This document shows positions 63,459-64,000 of a DNA stretch of 64,000 nt, piece by piece. Position 1 is the first letter of the stretch, and every line of letters starts with the position of its first letter. Source of the DNA: Mastigamoeba balamuthi (taxonomy: Eukaryota; Evosea; Mastigamoebida; Mastigamoebidae); assembly GCA_902651635.1 (NCBI GenBank), contig CACRSC010000025.1:90574-154573 (forward strand), in the 5' to 3' direction. The notes beneath the pieces are model-generated. The model had not been told where the DNA came from. It saw only the letters and a program-made list of their open reading frames with translations, and made no database searches. Position numbers and translations under genes: made by a program.

Positions 63459-64000
63459 TCACGCGACCACCAGAGCGGCGACCGCCATCACTCCCAGAGC
63501 GACGCCGACCGAGGCGGACCCGCTCTCAGTCTGGGCGACCTCCTCGAGCGACGCGGAGGCCCCCGTGACCTTGACTCCGTCGGTGGGGTCCAGCACGAAG
63601 TCGGGCATGTTGATCGTCGAGAGGCGCAGGTCGCCCTTGGCCACCGCCGCCCTGACCGCCTCGGCGACGCTCTCGGCCGTGTACGTCGCGCCCGTCGGCA
63701 GGAACTCGACGACGATCGCGTGCATGGCGTCGTCGAGGTGGCTGGCGACGGCGTCGGCGGCCTCCGCGTGCGCGACGACGGCGACCTCGGCGGTGATGTT
63801 CTTGGCGAGGGCCTGCCAGGCGACCTTGAGGACGTCCCAGTCCACGTTGCCCACGTCGACGCTGACGACGACCTTGAGCACCTTCTCGCCCGCCGCGCGC
63901 GTGCACTGCGGGGGCATGCGGCCGCCCATGTCGCCCGCGATGCCGGTGCCCATGTCGGGGATGAACGGCAGCGCCTGGCGGGCGCAGCAGCCCGCGGAGC
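63459..64000 (-). CDS. GPI-type Cys-rich surface protein, copy C (C-terminal part, 5' end outside window)
   Basis: The minus strand reads from the window edge SAGCCARQALPFIPDMGTG, MPPQCTRAAGEKVLKVVV, IVVEFLPTGATYTAES, LSTINMPDFVLDPTDG and ends with a hydrophobic VGVALGVMAVAALVVA, the expected GPI-attachment signal. It aligns without gaps of note to the last 180 residues of copies A and B but is clearly more diverged than they are from each other. The open frame continues to the edge of the window. Confidence 0.8.
   Translation of the reverse strand, partial: SAGCCARQALPFIPDMGTGIAGDMGGRMPPQCTRAAGEKVLKVVVSVDVGNVDWDVLKVAWQALAKNITAEVAVVAHAEAADAVASHLDDAMHAIVVEFLPTGATYTAESVAEAVRAAVAKGDLRLSTINMPDFVLDPTDGVKVTGASASLEEVAQTESGSASVGVALGVMAVAALVVA

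Overview
The window is nuclear DNA of a GC-rich, intron-bearing eukaryote, most likely a free-living amoeboid protist. Support for this: short spliceosomal introns with an unusually uniform donor (GTGCGC or GTACGC, some GC-AG), a eukaryotic tRNA-Lys, and condensin II, prefoldin, DOCK-type RacGEF, BIRC6-type E2 and PHD-finger genes beside many secreted or receptor-type proteins. An amoebozoan, perhaps an archamoeba such as Mastigamoeba, fits the content, but that placement is inference. Where I give exons, the joined lengths divide exactly by three.

Layout. 0-8 kb: two copies of a receptor-type pseudokinase (one partial) around a small Cys-rich secreted protein. 8-17 kb: tRNA-Lys, the condensin II subunit NCAPD3 and a Sel1-repeat protein. 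18-25 kb: an unrecognised 400-residue protein, a small membrane protein, and a protein joining an F-box to a DOCK-family DHR-2 GEF domain. 25-37 kb: secreted RNase T2, a hexose-6-phosphate mutarotase, two tandem GPI-type Cys-rich surface proteins, and two tandem copies (one decayed) of an unknown secreted protein. 37.9-39.6 kb: an APH-like protein head to head with prefoldin subunit 2.

40-46.5 kb is a rearranged island. It holds a 1.7 kb-arm inverted duplication of pseudokinase relics around a single N, a second small fold-back, relics of an undescribed acidic-tailed protein family, and a displaced piece of the PHD gene. 47-61 kb returns to ordinary genes: a PHD-finger protein, two type I membrane proteins, an E2 with two UBC folds, and a RING/TRAF zinc-finger pentapeptide-repeat protein. 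62-64 kb repeats the RNase T2 plus GPI-type protein pairing seen at 25-32 kb.

The most unusual items are the F-box/DHR-2 fusion, the tandem periplasmic-binding-domain receptor whose kinase lacks all three catalytic signatures, the fold-back island with mixed gene fragments, and the acidic-tailed family. Large open frames opposite real genes are abundant because of codon bias and were not annotated.
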